Shown: piece after piece, positions 7,693-17,363 of the stretch | How the letters are laid out: each line of letters starts with the position of its first letter | Numbering within the stretch: the first letter of the stretch is position 1 | Origin: GCA-002712045 sp028112705 | Lineage (GTDB): Bacteria; Pseudomonadota; Alphaproteobacteria; Rhodobacterales; Rhodobacteraceae | Direction of reading: 5' to 3' | Length of the DNA: 64,000 nucleotides | Assembly: GCA_028112705.1 (NCBI GenBank) | Contig: JAOGYN010000010.1 | Coordinates: 16,796-80,795, forward strand | The notes under the pieces: model-generated | What the model was told of the DNA's origin: nothing | Seen by the model: only the letters and a program-made list of their open reading frames with translations | Databases searched by the model: none | Made by a program: the position numbers and the translations under genes

Positions 7693-10600
7693 TTGCGATT
7701 TTCGCGATTAAGATTAAATGGCTTTAAAAGCTTTGTAGATCCGATAGATCTATTGATTACGGATGGCCTAACTGGAGTGGTTGGGCCAAACGGATGTGGA
7801 AAATCAAATTTACTGGAAGCTTTGAGATGGGTAATGGGCGAAAATCGACCAAAATCCATGCGTGGAAGTGGAATGGAAGATGTAATATTTGCTGGAGCTG
7901 CGACAAGGCCAACCCGTAATTTTGCTGAAGTGTCTATTCATATAGACAACACAAACCGGCTTGCTCCCTCCACATTCAATAATCAAGATACCCTAGAAAT
8001 AGTAAGACGCATAACAAGAGACGCAGGATCAGCTTACAAAGCTAATGGGAAAGATGTTCGTGCTCGAGATATTCAAATGCTATTTGCTGATGCTTCTACA
8101 GGATCACATTCTCCATCATTAGTAAGGCAAGGACAGATTGCCGAATTAATTAATGCAAAACCAAAGTCACGCAGAAGGATACTTGAAGAAGCAGCGGGAA
8201 TATCTGGATTATATCAAAGACGTCACGAAGCAGAATTAAAGTTAAATGCAGCGGAGCAAAATCTTGCGCGAGTTGAAGATGTTTTGGAACAATTAAAAAA
8301 TCAAATAAACACGCTAGCTCGTCAAGCCAAACAAGCAATAAGATATCGAGAAATCAGTGAACAACTTAGAGTCTCGGAGGGAATTTTATTATATGGTCGT
8401 TGGAAAGAAGCTAATGAATCCTCAGCCCACGCCAGCAAAGAATTAACTAATTGCGTTAAATTGGCTGCAGATACCCAATTGAAAGTGGTTCAAGCAACAA
8501 AAGAAAGAACAATTTCTGAAAATAAAATTCCACCATTACGAGAAGAAGAGGCAATTTCAGCAGCGCTATTGCAACGTTTAAGAATCCAAAACGATTCTTT
8601 GAAAAATGAAAGTGAAAGGGCTAAGCAAAATATACAAACACTTGAAACAAAAACAATTCAATTGGGACACGACATAAGTCGAGAAGATTCTTTAAATCAA
8701 GATGCTGAAGATACATTAAGGAAGTTAGAGGATGAGCAAGCTAAGTTGAATACTGAATTTAATGGATTTGACGAAAGACTATTAGAAGCAGAAAAAAATG
8801 CCCGTAATGCAGCAGACATCCTCAAAAATGCAGAAGCTAAATTCGACGAAAAAAATGAAGACATAGCACGGTTATCTGCAAGGTACCAATCTGTACAAAG
8901 GCTCATTCAGGACGCTGAAAAAACACTCAGGCGAAATGAAGAAGAAACAGTAAAAGCATACGAATTGGTAGTTTTATCTGACAAAACTTTAAATCAAGCA
9001 GTTTATGACTTTAATCAAAGTCATAAAAATCAAACTATCATAATTAAAAAAGCAGAAAATGCTGAAGAAAACCTAATTAGCGCTGAGTCAAACAGAGCTG
9101 CAATCCTAAAGCGTGAAGCTACTGCAAGAGCCGAAATGGCTGAGGCTGAGGGTTCTGTTAGCACATTACGTGCTGAGGTTACAACACTTGAGAAGATGCT
9201 TAAAAGAGGAACTGATGAACAAGGGCGACTTCTAGATAAAATTCGTGTTCACGACGGCTATGAAACTGCATTAGGAGCTGCTCTATCAGATGACCTAAGC
9301 TTGCCTGAAGTTAAAGAATTTGGCCTAAGCGGTTGGTTCTCCTTGCCAGCTTACAAATCAGGTAAAACATTACCCAAAGGGGTTAAGTCCTTAAACGAAT
9401 TTGTTAAAGCACCAGATGTCTTATTCAGAAGAATGTCACAGATTGGTTTGGTTGATCGGGCTGATGGACACAAATTACAACCATATCTGGAACCTGGTCA
9501 AAGGTTGGTTTCAATTGAAGGCGATTTATGGCGTTGGGATGGTTATGCCGCCCGGTCAGAAGACGCACCAGGATCAGCAGCATTGAAACTAAAACAAATT
9601 AATAGATTAGTATTCTTAAAGCAAGATTTAGAAGAATCAAATGCACTCGCAGAAGGCACAAAGAGAGCGCATGAGTTGCTTAATAAAGAATTAAATCTAG
9701 CAACTGAAGCTGATAAAAATGCGCGAAACGATAGACGGCAAGCTGATAACGAATTAACTGAGAATAACAGAATGTTATCTAGAAGTGAATCAGATCGAGA
9801 TATTGCGTTAGGGCAATTGGAAAATTGGAAACTAGCATTATCACGCTTTGAAGAGGCTGCTTTAAATAGCAAAAATGAAATAAAAGAAGCAAATAACTCA
9901 ATAACAAAATTAGACAACTTAGAAGTAGCCAGATCTGAGATAGAAGATTTAAGAATTTCAGTCGAAACCGCTAGATTAACAATGCTAAATAAGCGGTCAA
10001 CTCATGACGAGATACGTCGTGAGGGGGAAAATAGAAATAAAAGAGTGATTGAAATAACTCAAGAACTTAACAACTGGCGGCAAAGATTAATTAAAGCAGA
10101 ACAAAGAATTAGCGAATTAATTATTAGAAAAAAAGAATCTGAAGAAGAATTAGTAATAGCAAAAGATTCGCCAGCAAAAATTTTACAAAAAAGTGAACTG
10201 CTTTCTCAAGAAATGGAAGCTGCTAACAAAAGATGTAAAGAAGCTCTAAATATTTTAGCTAATAGTGAAAATGAACTACGTGAGATAGAAATAATTGAAA
10301 GGAAAGCTGAACGTTTCGCGTCAGAAGCAAGAGAATCGCGCGCGCGCGCGGATGCAATTGCTGAAGGAGCGCAATCAACCTTAAACTTTGCACGTGACAG
10401 AATAAGAGAAGAACAAGAACTATCCCCACAAGATTTATTAGAAAAATTAGATATCGACCCAACAAATTTACCAGAAGTGGAAAAAGTTGATATCGATGTG
10501 CAGCGATTAAAAAGACAAAGAGATGCTTTGGGTGCAGTAAATCTGAGAGCTGAAGAGGATGCAAATGAAGTAAAGGCTGAATTTGATACTCTAGATAGTG

Positions 10601-11148
10601 AAAGTTCTGATCTCAAAGAAGCGATTAGCAAACTAAGAAGTGGGATTTCTAATTTGAACTCCGAAGGGCGGGAGCGATTAATATCTGCATTTGACCAAGT
10701 TAATAAAAATTTTGGTGTATTGTTTAAACATCTTTTTGGGGGTGGTGAAGCCAGTTTGGTTTTGGTCGAAAGCGAGGATCCACTTGATGCTGGGCTCGAA
10801 ATTATGTGTCAACCTCCCGGCAAAAAACTAAGCACATTATCTTTACTGTCAGGTGGAGAGCAAACATTAACCGCATTATCTTTAATATTCGCGGTTTTCT
10901 TAGCAAACCCTTCGCCTATTTGCGTCCTAGATGAAGTTGATGCTCCATTAGACGATGCGAATGTGACGCGTTTTTGTGATCTGTTAGATGAGATGACCAA
11001 AAGAACAGATACTAGGTTTCTAATAATAACGCATCATGCTGTCACAATGGCCCGTATGGACCGACTTTTTGGTGTGACCATGGCCGAACCGGGGGTAAGT
11101 CAATTAGTTTCAGTCGACCTACAGAAAGCTGAAAAATTAGTTGCTTAA
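7693..11148 (+). CDS. smc: Chromosome segregation protein SMC
   Basis: This is the SMC ATPase of bacterial condensin, which extrudes and organises chromosomal loops. At 1151 residues it has the usual size. Walker A GPNGCGKSN is at residues 31-39, two long coiled-coil arms flank a hinge at about residues 500-650, the signature LSGGEQ is near 1053 and Walker B CVLDEVDAPLDD near 1077. The best start is TTG at 7693, preceded by AGGTGG; it yields the conserved alphaproteobacterial beginning MRFSRLRLNGFKSFVDP. An ATG at 7679 is in another frame and stops at once. A (CG)7 tract at 10337-10350 encodes Arg-Ala repeats in the second coil. The kleisin partners scpA and scpB are not here. Confidence 0.96.
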   Translation: MRFSRLRLNGFKSFVDPIDLLITDGLTGVVGPNGCGKSNLLEALRWVMGENRPKSMRGSGMEDVIFAGAATRPTRNFAEVSIHIDNTNRLAPSTFNNQDTLEIVRRITRDAGSAYKANGKDVRARDIQMLFADASTGSHSPSLVRQGQIAELINAKPKSRRRILEEAAGISGLYQRRHEAELKLNAAEQNLARVEDVLEQLKNQINTLARQAKQAIRYREISEQLRVSEGILLYGRWKEANESSAHASKELTNCVKLAADTQLKVVQATKERTISENKIPPLREEEAISAALLQRLRIQNDSLKNESERAKQNIQTLETKTIQLGHDISREDSLNQDAEDTLRKLEDEQAKLNTEFNGFDERLLEAEKNARNAADILKNAEAKFDEKNEDIARLSARYQSVQRLIQDAEKTLRRNEEETVKAYELVVLSDKTLNQAVYDFNQSHKNQTIIIKKAENAEENLISAESNRAAILKREATARAEMAEAEGSVSTLRAEVTTLEKMLKRGTDEQGRLLDKIRVHDGYETALGAALSDDLSLPEVKEFGLSGWFSLPAYKSGKTLPKGVKSLNEFVKAPDVLFRRMSQIGLVDRADGHKLQPYLEPGQRLVSIEGDLWRWDGYAARSEDAPGSAALKLKQINRLVFLKQDLEESNALAEGTKRAHELLNKELNLATEADKNARNDRRQADNELTENNRMLSRSESDRDIALGQLENWKLALSRFEEAALNSKNEIKEANNSITKLDNLEVARSEIEDLRISVETARLTMLNKRSTHDEIRREGENRNKRVIEITQELNNWRQRLIKAEQRISELIIRKKESEEELVIAKDSPAKILQKSELLSQEMEAANKRCKEALNILANSENELREIEIIERKAERFASEARESRARADAIAEGAQSTLNFARDRIREEQELSPQDLLEKLDIDPTNLPEVEKVDIDVQRLKRQRDALGAVNLRAEEDANEVKAEFDTLDSESSDLKEAISKLRSGISNLNSEGRERLISAFDQVNKNFGVLFKHLFGGGEASLVLVESEDPLDAGLEIMCQPPGKKLSTLSLLSGGEQTLTALSLIFAVFLANPSPICVLDEVDAPLDDANVTRFCDLLDEMTKRTDTRFLIITHHAVTMARMDRLFGVTMAEPGVSQLVSVDLQKAEKLVA

Positions 11149-11168
11149 ATTACTAATACAATTGATGT

Positions 11169-12767
11169 TTATGAAAAAACGTCGAACTCCAACACATTCA
11201 CTTGATTGAACACACCTGTTTTTAATAGTTTTCCTTTTACTTCATCAATAAGTGGCGCATCCAAGTATAGCAAAGCAATAGCCTCACCACCAATTTCAGA
11301 ACGGCCCAGCGTAAAGTTTGCTATATTAACATCATTCTCAGCCAGCATTTGTCCCAAAATACCAATAATACCTGGGGTGTCTATATTAGTGGTATAAAGC
11401 ATATGTCGCCCTACTTCCGCGTCAATATTTATGCCTTTGATTTGAATAAACCTGGGTTTATTATCGCTAAACACCGTACCAGCAACTGATCTTTCTCTAA
11501 CTTCAGTTACGACTGTTACTTTAATATAAGCTTCAAAAACACCACTTTTATCTTGCGTTGTTGTAGATATTTTTATGCCCCTGTCTTTTGCTACTAGAGG
11601 AGCAGAAACCATATTAACGTCCGGATGTGATATGCTCATGATTCCCGAAATCACAGAACAATTCAATGCCTCTAAATTCATAGATGAAACAGCTCCATCA
11701 TAAAGAATATTTATTGCCTTAATAGGTTCTGCTGTAAGTTGTCCAATAAACTTTCCTAGATGGCTTGCTAAAAGCAACCAAGGATTCATTATTTTTGCTT
11801 CCTCGGCGGTAATAGAAGGCATATTAAGGGCATTGGATACTGCTCCAGTTAAAAGGTAATCACTTATTTGTTCAGCTACTTGGACTGCTACATTCTCTTG
11901 TGCTTCAGTAGTTGCTGCTCCCAAATGTGGCGTACAGATAACATTGGGCAAATTAAATAGTGGACTATTAACAGCAGGCTCCTCAGCGAATACATCAAAA
12001 GCAGCTCCTGCGACCCGCCCTTCCTTTATGGCAATGGCCAGTGCTTCTTCATCAACAAGCCCCCCCCTCGCACAGTTAATAATACGTACACCAGGTTTTA
12101 ATTTCTTAATATTTTCTTTACTCAAAATATTTCTTGTTTGATCAGTTAAGGGCACATGCAATGTAATAAAATCAGCTCGTTCAAATAACTGATCCAACTC
12201 AACTTTCTCTACACTTAAGTTTTTTGCTTTGTCTTCACTTAAAAATGGATCATAGGCTATAACTTTCATTTTTAATGCGCGAGCCCTATCGCAAAATACG
12301 CCACCTATATTTCCAGCGCCAATAACACCTACTGTTTTATTAGTTAACTCAACCCCCATAAACTTTGATTTTTCCCATTTCCCTGCTTGAGTCGAAGTAT
12401 TAGCTTCTGGGATCTGACGAGCGACGGAAAACATCATAGCAATAGCATGTTCGGCAGTAGTAATCATATTTCCAAACGGAGTATTCATTACAATTATGCC
12501 TTTTTTTGAAGCTTCAACCTTGTCAATATTATCGACCCCAATACCAGCACGTCCAATTACTTTTAGCTTAGTAGCCATTTTTAAGATGTTTGGAGTGATT
12601 TTTGTTGCAGACCTAATTGCCAATCCATCATAATCACCAATACGTGCTGCAAGCGCTTTTCTATCTTTTCCAAGATCTGGCTCAAAATCTACATCTATAC
12701 CTCTTTCTTCAAATATTTTTATAGCTGCTGCACTTAATTTATCAGACACTAATACTCTTGGGGCCAT
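11169..12767 (-). CDS. serA: D-3-phosphoglycerate dehydrogenase
   Basis: SerA catalyses the first step of serine biosynthesis, NAD-dependent oxidation of 3-phosphoglycerate to 3-phosphohydroxypyruvate. The 532-residue protein is the long type: a catalytic and NAD-binding part with GAGNIG at 150-155, the RGGLVDE segment and the catalytic His in TPHLGAATTEA, then an intervening ASB domain and a C-terminal ACT domain (about residues 455-532). The ACT domain usually senses serine. It lies 73 bases downstream of serC on the same strand and probably shares its transcript. The 3' end converges with smc at a distance of only 20 bases, and I see no clear terminator there. Confidence 0.96.
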   Translation of the reverse strand: MAPRVLVSDKLSAAAIKIFEERGIDVDFEPDLGKDRKALAARIGDYDGLAIRSATKITPNILKMATKLKVIGRAGIGVDNIDKVEASKKGIIVMNTPFGNMITTAEHAIAMMFSVARQIPEANTSTQAGKWEKSKFMGVELTNKTVGVIGAGNIGGVFCDRARALKMKVIAYDPFLSEDKAKNLSVEKVELDQLFERADFITLHVPLTDQTRNILSKENIKKLKPGVRIINCARGGLVDEEALAIAIKEGRVAGAAFDVFAEEPAVNSPLFNLPNVICTPHLGAATTEAQENVAVQVAEQISDYLLTGAVSNALNMPSITAEEAKIMNPWLLLASHLGKFIGQLTAEPIKAINILYDGAVSSMNLEALNCSVISGIMSISHPDVNMVSAPLVAKDRGIKISTTTQDKSGVFEAYIKVTVVTEVRERSVAGTVFSDNKPRFIQIKGINIDAEVGRHMLYTTNIDTPGIIGILGQMLAENDVNIANFTLGRSEIGGEAIALLYLDAPLIDEVKGKLLKTGVFNQVNVLEFDVFS

Positions 12768-12840
12768 TATACAGTCTTTCTCTTATTCTACTCAAATTAC
12801 ATTAATACAGTTATCAAATTTCAGTATCTCACCAATGAAG

Positions 12841-13998
12841 TTAGGGAATCTTTTTTAATAAACTTATTTCAGTTTCAAAAGCCCATTTAATCCAAGACAT
12901 TAATGATTTTAAATTACTTGAATTAACAGTTCCTCCACACCAAATTCTCAATCCAGCTGGTGCATCTCGATAAGATCCAATATCAAAAGCTACACCTTCT
13001 TCTTCTAGTCTGTTGCACACATTCTTAGCAAAAGCCTTTTCGTCCTTTATCCTAGAATCTTTAAAAACTAAACATACGGATGTGTTTGATCTTGTATCTG
13101 GCGATATCGCAAGATTATTAAGCCACTTATTTTGCTCTACAAAATCAAAAATTATTTGAGCATTTTCATTACACCTCCCGATCATTCCGTCCAATCCTCC
13201 GATAGAACGCACCCAAGCTAAAGAAAACAGATAGTCTTCAACTGCTAACATAGAAGGAGTATTAATAGTTGCCCCTAAAAAAATATCTTCATTAAGTTTG
13301 TTGTTTTTTGTTAAGCGAAATAGTTTAGGTAACGGCCACGAAGGTTTATAATTTTCCAATCTCTCAACAGCCTTTGGGCTCAACACTAACATTCCATGGG
13401 CAGCTTCGCCGCCTAAAACCTTTTGCCAACTAAATGTTGTGACATCTAGCTTTTCCCATGGTAAATCAACAGCAAATGCTGCGGATGTCGCGTCGCAAAT
13501 AGTTAAACCTTCTCTTTTTAAAGGAATAAAGTTTGAGTTTGGCACTCGAACTCCAGAGGTGGTTCCATTCCAAGTAAATACTACATCAGTTCTAAAATCA
13601 ATATTTTCCAACTGCGGCAATAAACCATAATCTGCTTCTATTACTTTCGGGTTCAGTTTTAACTGCGATATAACATCAGTAGCCCAACCTTTACCAAAGC
13701 TTTCCCAAACCAAAATAGTTGTCTTTTTTGCGCCAAGAAGAGACCATAGTGCCATTTCGACAGCGCCTGTGTCAGAAGCAGGAACAATCGCAACTTTATA
13801 ATTAAAAGGTATTTTTAAAAGTTCTCGAGTTCCCTCGATTGCATCACTTAATTTTTTTCTACCAATCTTAGCTCGATGCGATCTTCCAAGAGATGCATCA
13901 GCTAAACTCTCTAATTTCCATGTAGGGGGTTTTGCACACGGGCCAGAAGAAAATCTCGGGTCTGCCGGCCGCGTAGCCGGTTTAATTATGTCACTCAT
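12841..13998 (-). CDS. serC: Phosphoserine aminotransferase
   Basis: SerC converts 3-phosphohydroxypyruvate and glutamate to phosphoserine with pyridoxal phosphate. The frame stays open up to 14286, but the real start is very likely the ATG at 13998-13996. It has GAGGAT upstream and gives MSDIIKPATRPADPRFSSGP, the usual beginning of the alphaproteobacterial form (385 residues). The PLP lysine is in TFSWQKVLGGEAAHGM, and a substrate-binding GMIGRCNEN segment follows. The gene precedes serA and is divergent from serB, so all three serine-pathway enzymes lie together. The 5' leader contains hairpins compatible with the serC RNA element. Confidence 0.95.
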   Translation of the reverse strand: MSDIIKPATRPADPRFSSGPCAKPPTWKLESLADASLGRSHRAKIGRKKLSDAIEGTRELLKIPFNYKVAIVPASDTGAVEMALWSLLGAKKTTILVWESFGKGWATDVISQLKLNPKVIEADYGLLPQLENIDFRTDVVFTWNGTTSGVRVPNSNFIPLKREGLTICDATSAAFAVDLPWEKLDVTTFSWQKVLGGEAAHGMLVLSPKAVERLENYKPSWPLPKLFRLTKNNKLNEDIFLGATINTPSMLAVEDYLFSLAWVRSIGGLDGMIGRCNENAQIIFDFVEQNKWLNNLAISPDTRSNTSVCLVFKDSRIKDEKAFAKNVCNRLEEEGVAFDIGSYRDAPAGLRIWCGGTVNSSNLKSLMSWIKWAFETEISLLKKIP

Positions 13999-14055
13999 TT
14001 TTATCCTCACAGATATCTGCCCTTCGTTGGGGAAGGGTGTCCCATCTGCGCGTTT
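13999..14055 (-). ncRNA. Possible serC leader RNA motif
   Basis: The minus-strand leader directly upstream of serC can form a CCCTTC/GAAGGG hairpin with a six-base loop, followed by the palindrome CAGATATCTG that ends next to the ribosome binding site GAGGAT. A conserved serC RNA motif upstream of alphaproteobacterial serC genes is established. Position and the two-hairpin layout fit, but I cannot confirm the consensus by eye. The palindrome close to the ribosome binding site would suit translational control. Confidence 0.42.
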
Positions 14056-14128
14056 AAGAATTGTTTTTACTAATTGCAAGAAAAATATTAAATAGCATTT
14101 ATTAATAGACCTATAGGTAGAATTTATA

Positions 14129-15004
14129 ATGTATGTGGTAACATTTTTGTGTAATCCGTTAGTTCCTAAGCTAACTGACGCTTTAATATCAAAGTATTTG
14201 ATATCTTTAGGAGGAGATAATGTAACTTGGCTAAAAGAAGGTGTTGCAGCAGAATTCAGTATCCCAGAGACACCCAAGAACTGCAAAGAATATTGGTCTG
14301 AGTTACAAGAACTTGAAATTGATATTGTTTTTCAGGCAAGTAAATTAAGGAAGAAAAAAATATTGGTCGCTGACATGGACAGTACTATTATTAATCAGGA
14401 ATGTTTGGACGAATTAGCAGATGAGGTCGGTTATGGTAAAGAGATAAGAGCCATAACAAAACAAGCAATGGAAGGAAACTTAGAATTTGAATGTGCGTTA
14501 ATAAAAAGAGTTAAATATTTAAAAGGCACTCCAGAAAAAACTATAGGCAACGTTTTGAGAGATCGCATCACCCTCTCAGCTGGTGCCAGAACATTGATAT
14601 CAACAATGAGAGAGAACAATAGTTACACCTCCTTAGTTTCAGGTGGTTTCACACAGTTTACCTCCAAAATAGCACACGAGCTTGGCTTTCATGAAAACAG
14701 AGCTAATCATTTAGAGGTTGAAAATAGTAAATTAACTGGAAACGTAAAGCGTCCAATCTTAGGGAAAGAATCTAAAGTGGAGGTAATAAAATCTTTAACA
14801 AAACAATTATGCTTAACCCCAAATGATGTTATTGCGGTGGGTGATGGAGCAAACGATATTGGAATGCTAGCATTCGCTGGTACAGGGGTCGCTATGCATG
14901 CAAAAAAAATTGTCCAAGAAAAAGCAGATATCATAATAAACCATTGTGATCTTTCAGCATTATTATACCTTCAAGGCTACGAATATAATAATTTTATAAT
15001 ATGA
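14129..15004 (+). CDS. serB: Phosphoserine phosphatase
   Basis: SerB is a HAD-superfamily phosphatase that releases serine from phosphoserine, the last step of the pathway. The 291-residue protein has the nucleophile motif DMDST at 82-86, the SGGFTQFT motif II, a conserved lysine in LGKESKVE, and motif III/IV GDGANDIGML near 238. The roughly 75-residue N-terminal extension is usual for the proteobacterial enzyme. It is divergent from serC, with 130 bases between the two starts that must contain both promoters. No further gene overlaps it; pncB begins about 100 bases downstream. Confidence 0.95.
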   Translation: MYVVTFLCNPLVPKLTDALISKYLISLGGDNVTWLKEGVAAEFSIPETPKNCKEYWSELQELEIDIVFQASKLRKKKILVADMDSTIINQECLDELADEVGYGKEIRAITKQAMEGNLEFECALIKRVKYLKGTPEKTIGNVLRDRITLSAGARTLISTMRENNSYTSLVSGGFTQFTSKIAHELGFHENRANHLEVENSKLTGNVKRPILGKESKVEVIKSLTKQLCLTPNDVIAVGDGANDIGMLAFAGTGVAMHAKKIVQEKADIIINHCDLSALLYLQGYEYNNFII

Positions 15005-15107
15005 TACCATCTGTAAATTTAAAAACCTAAAATAATTATCAATCAATCTGCTTTTCGAAATATTAAATTTAGTTTAAGAAGACATTCTAACGTTCTGGAG
15101 GGCAGCT

Positions 15108-16400
15108 ATGGTTGATATAGCTACGCGAGTTCACAATCGAAAATGGAAAATTGATCCGATAATAAGATCATTAATAGATACAGATTTCTATAAACTACTA
15201 ATGTGTCAATCCGTATTTAAGAATAAACCCAATACGAAAGTAAAGTTTAGTCTAATTAATAGATCAAATCATATTCCTTTAGCCAAGCTAATAGATGAAG
15301 GTCAATTGAGAGAACAATTAGATCATGTTCGAACATTGAAACTAAGTCGTGGAGAAAGCACTTGGCTTAGGGGAAATACCTTCTATGGAAAAAGGCAGGT
15401 GTTTAGATCTGACTTCATGGAATGGTTCGAGAATTTAGAACTACCACCTTACCACTTAGAGCGCGTTGGCGATCAATTTGAGCTTTCATTTGAAGGAAGT
15501 TGGCCAGAAGTGATGTTTTGGGAAATTCCGGCTTTGTCAATTATCATGGAGCTCCGTAGTCGTTCAGTTCTTCGCGATATGGGAAAATTTGAGCTACAAG
15601 TGTTGTATGCTCAGGCGATGACAAAGCTTTGGGAGAAAATTGGAAAATTAAAGAAGTTGGATAAATTATCAATAGCTGACTTTGGGACCCGTAGAAGACA
15701 CTCATTTCTATGGCAAGATTGGTGTGTGCAAGCAATGCAGGAAGGGCTTGGATCTAGTTTCACAGGTACTTCTAATTGCCTTATTGCGATGAGGCGAGAA
15801 GTTGAAGCTATAGGTACTAATGCGCATGAATTGCCCATGGTCTATGCAGCACTTGCTAAAAGTAATTCAGAACTTGCGAGTGCTCCGTACAAGGTTTTTC
15901 AAGATTGGCAAGAAGAACACGATGGTAACCTTTTAATCATATTACCAGACACTTTTGGAACAGAAGGGTTTTTAAAAAATGCACCAACCTGGATGAATAA
16001 ATGGACTGGCATTAGGGTCGACTCTGGAGATCCCACTCAAGGTGCAAAAAATGCAATAAATTGGTGGAAATCTAGAGGAGAAGATCCCAAGGAAAAACTG
16101 CTTATATTTTCTGATGGTCTAGATGTGCCAAAAATAACCGAGTTAAATAATAAGTTCAAAGATCAAACTAAAGTAGCCTTCGGTTGGGGGACACTTATGA
16201 CAAATGACTTTAGAGGATTGGTACAAGACAAGGCTTTAGATCCGTTTTCTTTAGTTTGCAAAGCGATAGCGGCAAATGGAAAAGAAACAGTCAAATTGTC
16301 AGACAATCCTAATAAAGCAATGGGTTCAAAAACTGAGTTGACCAGATACAAAGATGTTTTTGGTGATGGAGTGCAAACAAAAATAAATTTGATTGTTTGA
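15108..16400 (+). CDS. pncB: Nicotinate phosphoribosyltransferase
   Basis: PncB makes nicotinate mononucleotide from nicotinate and PRPP with ATP hydrolysis, feeding NAD salvage. The 430-residue protein shows the N-terminal SLIDTDFYKLLMCQSVF segment, the central FGTRRRHS loop, GTSNCLIAM, the IRVDSGDP motif and FGWGTLMTND near the C-terminus, all characteristic. The ATG at 15108 has GGAGGG upstream. It stands alone on the plus strand after serB. The 270 bases after it, up to the tRNA, hold no gene that I can see. Confidence 0.95.
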   Translation: MVDIATRVHNRKWKIDPIIRSLIDTDFYKLLMCQSVFKNKPNTKVKFSLINRSNHIPLAKLIDEGQLREQLDHVRTLKLSRGESTWLRGNTFYGKRQVFRSDFMEWFENLELPPYHLERVGDQFELSFEGSWPEVMFWEIPALSIIMELRSRSVLRDMGKFELQVLYAQAMTKLWEKIGKLKKLDKLSIADFGTRRRHSFLWQDWCVQAMQEGLGSSFTGTSNCLIAMRREVEAIGTNAHELPMVYAALAKSNSELASAPYKVFQDWQEEHDGNLLIILPDTFGTEGFLKNAPTWMNKWTGIRVDSGDPTQGAKNAINWWKSRGEDPKEKLLIFSDGLDVPKITELNNKFKDQTKVAFGWGTLMTNDFRGLVQDKALDPFSLVCKAIAANGKETVKLSDNPNKAMGSKTELTRYKDVFGDGVQTKINLIV

Positions 16401-16572
16401 TTCAATGATTACAGATCATCACCAAAATTATAATTTCTCTTAATTTATCAACATTATTTTAATGTTAGGGAATATACTATTCTTATAGACACTAATTCCA
16501 GACCTAAAACGAAAAGACAAAAGGCGTATTGATCTTGGAAAAATATACAAACGCGGAAGCATTCCCCTATGA

Positions 16573-16591
16573 ACATCGAAAACAACGATGT
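16573..16591. repeat. Short inverted repeat between pncB and tRNA-Arg
   Basis: ACATCG and CGATGT form a perfect 6-bp stem around a seven-base loop, with TTTTT a few bases downstream on the plus strand. It could act as a weak terminator for pncB, but it lies about 170 bases after the stop codon. Otherwise the stretch 16401-16671 shows nothing recognisable. Confidence 0.3.
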
Positions 16592-16671
16592 GGATTTTTG
16601 TGTGCATAATTTTGAATATTCATTAGAAACTATTATGTGAAAATCATTATTAAATATGTGAATGAGAAAAA

Positions 16672-16748
16672 TGGTGATCGCATCAGGATTCGAACCTGAG
16701 ACCCTCTGCTTAGAAGGCAGATGCTCTATCCAGCTGAGCTATGCGACC
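16672..16748 (-). tRNA. tRNA-Arg (anticodon TCT)
   Basis: On the minus strand the 77 bases fold as a standard cloverleaf. The acceptor stem is GGTCGCA paired with TGCGATC, the D arm is GCTCAGCTGGATAGAGC, and the anticodon stem-loop TCTGCCTTCTAAGCAGA shows anticodon TCT. The T arm is TCAGGTTCGAATCCTGA, followed by discriminator A and an encoded CCA. It reads AGA/AGG arginine codons, which are frequent in an AT-rich genome. It stands between pncB and the complex I accessory protein gene. Confidence 0.97.
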
Positions 16749-16883
16749 ACAATGTGAACCTTTAACTTTAACCATACCATACAGTCAATAGTAGAGGTTC
16801 TAAAACCTTTTTAGTTTCGTAAAAGCAGTCGAAGGTACTGCTGAAATTTCCTTAAAACCGGCCAAACTGCTGCCTTATCCTAT

Positions 16884-17195
16884 TTAATGAGTCCAAACTG
16901 TTCTTCTTTTCGTCGCAAAGTTTTCACTATAGCCCCCACTTCTAATATTGTGCTTTCTATTTTGTGGTAAGCATAGTGCAGCTTCTATGCCATGAAGATC
17001 GGCATACTCTAGAGCCGCTTCTTTAGAACCAAATGTCAGTTTAACTTGGGAATTCATATCTCCTGATGAGGTCCAGCCCATTAAAGGATCTATTGATCTA
17101 GCCTCAGCTGGTACAAACTCTAAAATCCAATTTTTTGACTTTGCCTGACCAGACTGCATCGCATTTCGTGCTGGCTGATAAATTTTTGCTGACAT
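16884..17195 (-). CDS. NDUFS4-like accessory subunit of respiratory complex I
   Basis: The 103-residue protein belongs to the ETC complex I subunit family (the bacterial counterpart of mitochondrial NDUFS4), found mainly in Alphaproteobacteria. Family hallmarks are KSKNWILEFVPAEARSIDPLMGWTSSGD in the middle (about residues 19-46), the following segment VKLTFGSKEAALEYADLHGI, and the C-terminal GGYSENFATKRRTVWTH. In alphaproteobacterial complex I it sits on the peripheral arm near the NADH-oxidising module. It is a single gene here, away from the nuo operon, as is common for this subunit. No signal peptide or membrane span is present, in keeping with a cytoplasmic location. Confidence 0.9.
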   Translation of the reverse strand: MSAKIYQPARNAMQSGQAKSKNWILEFVPAEARSIDPLMGWTSSGDMNSQVKLTFGSKEAALEYADLHGIEAALCLPQNRKHNIRSGGYSENFATKRRTVWTH

Positions 17196-17363
17196 GAGAA
17201 TACTTTCTAATTGTTTTACCTATCTAATATAAAATTAAAATATTTTTTCAAGAACAGATTTCATTTTCTTTAAACACAAGCATTAAATAATCTGATAACA
17301 AAATTTAAATATATAAGTATTAACTTGAAAAAAAACGAATAACATACATCTTTATAAGGACTT

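Noticed and set aside
7679..7711. ATG at 7679 as a start of smc
   Set aside because: It is in a different frame and meets a stop after ten codons; the TTG at 7693 gives the conserved SMC beginning.
9543..10631. Long minus-strand frames opposite smc
   Set aside because: They are composition shadows of the coiled-coil sequence, Ser/Leu-rich and without start signals.
13999..14286. N-terminal extension of serC by 96 codons
   Set aside because: It would run through the leader and across the divergent serB start, with no similarity to SerC; the ATG at 13998 has a good ribosome binding site.
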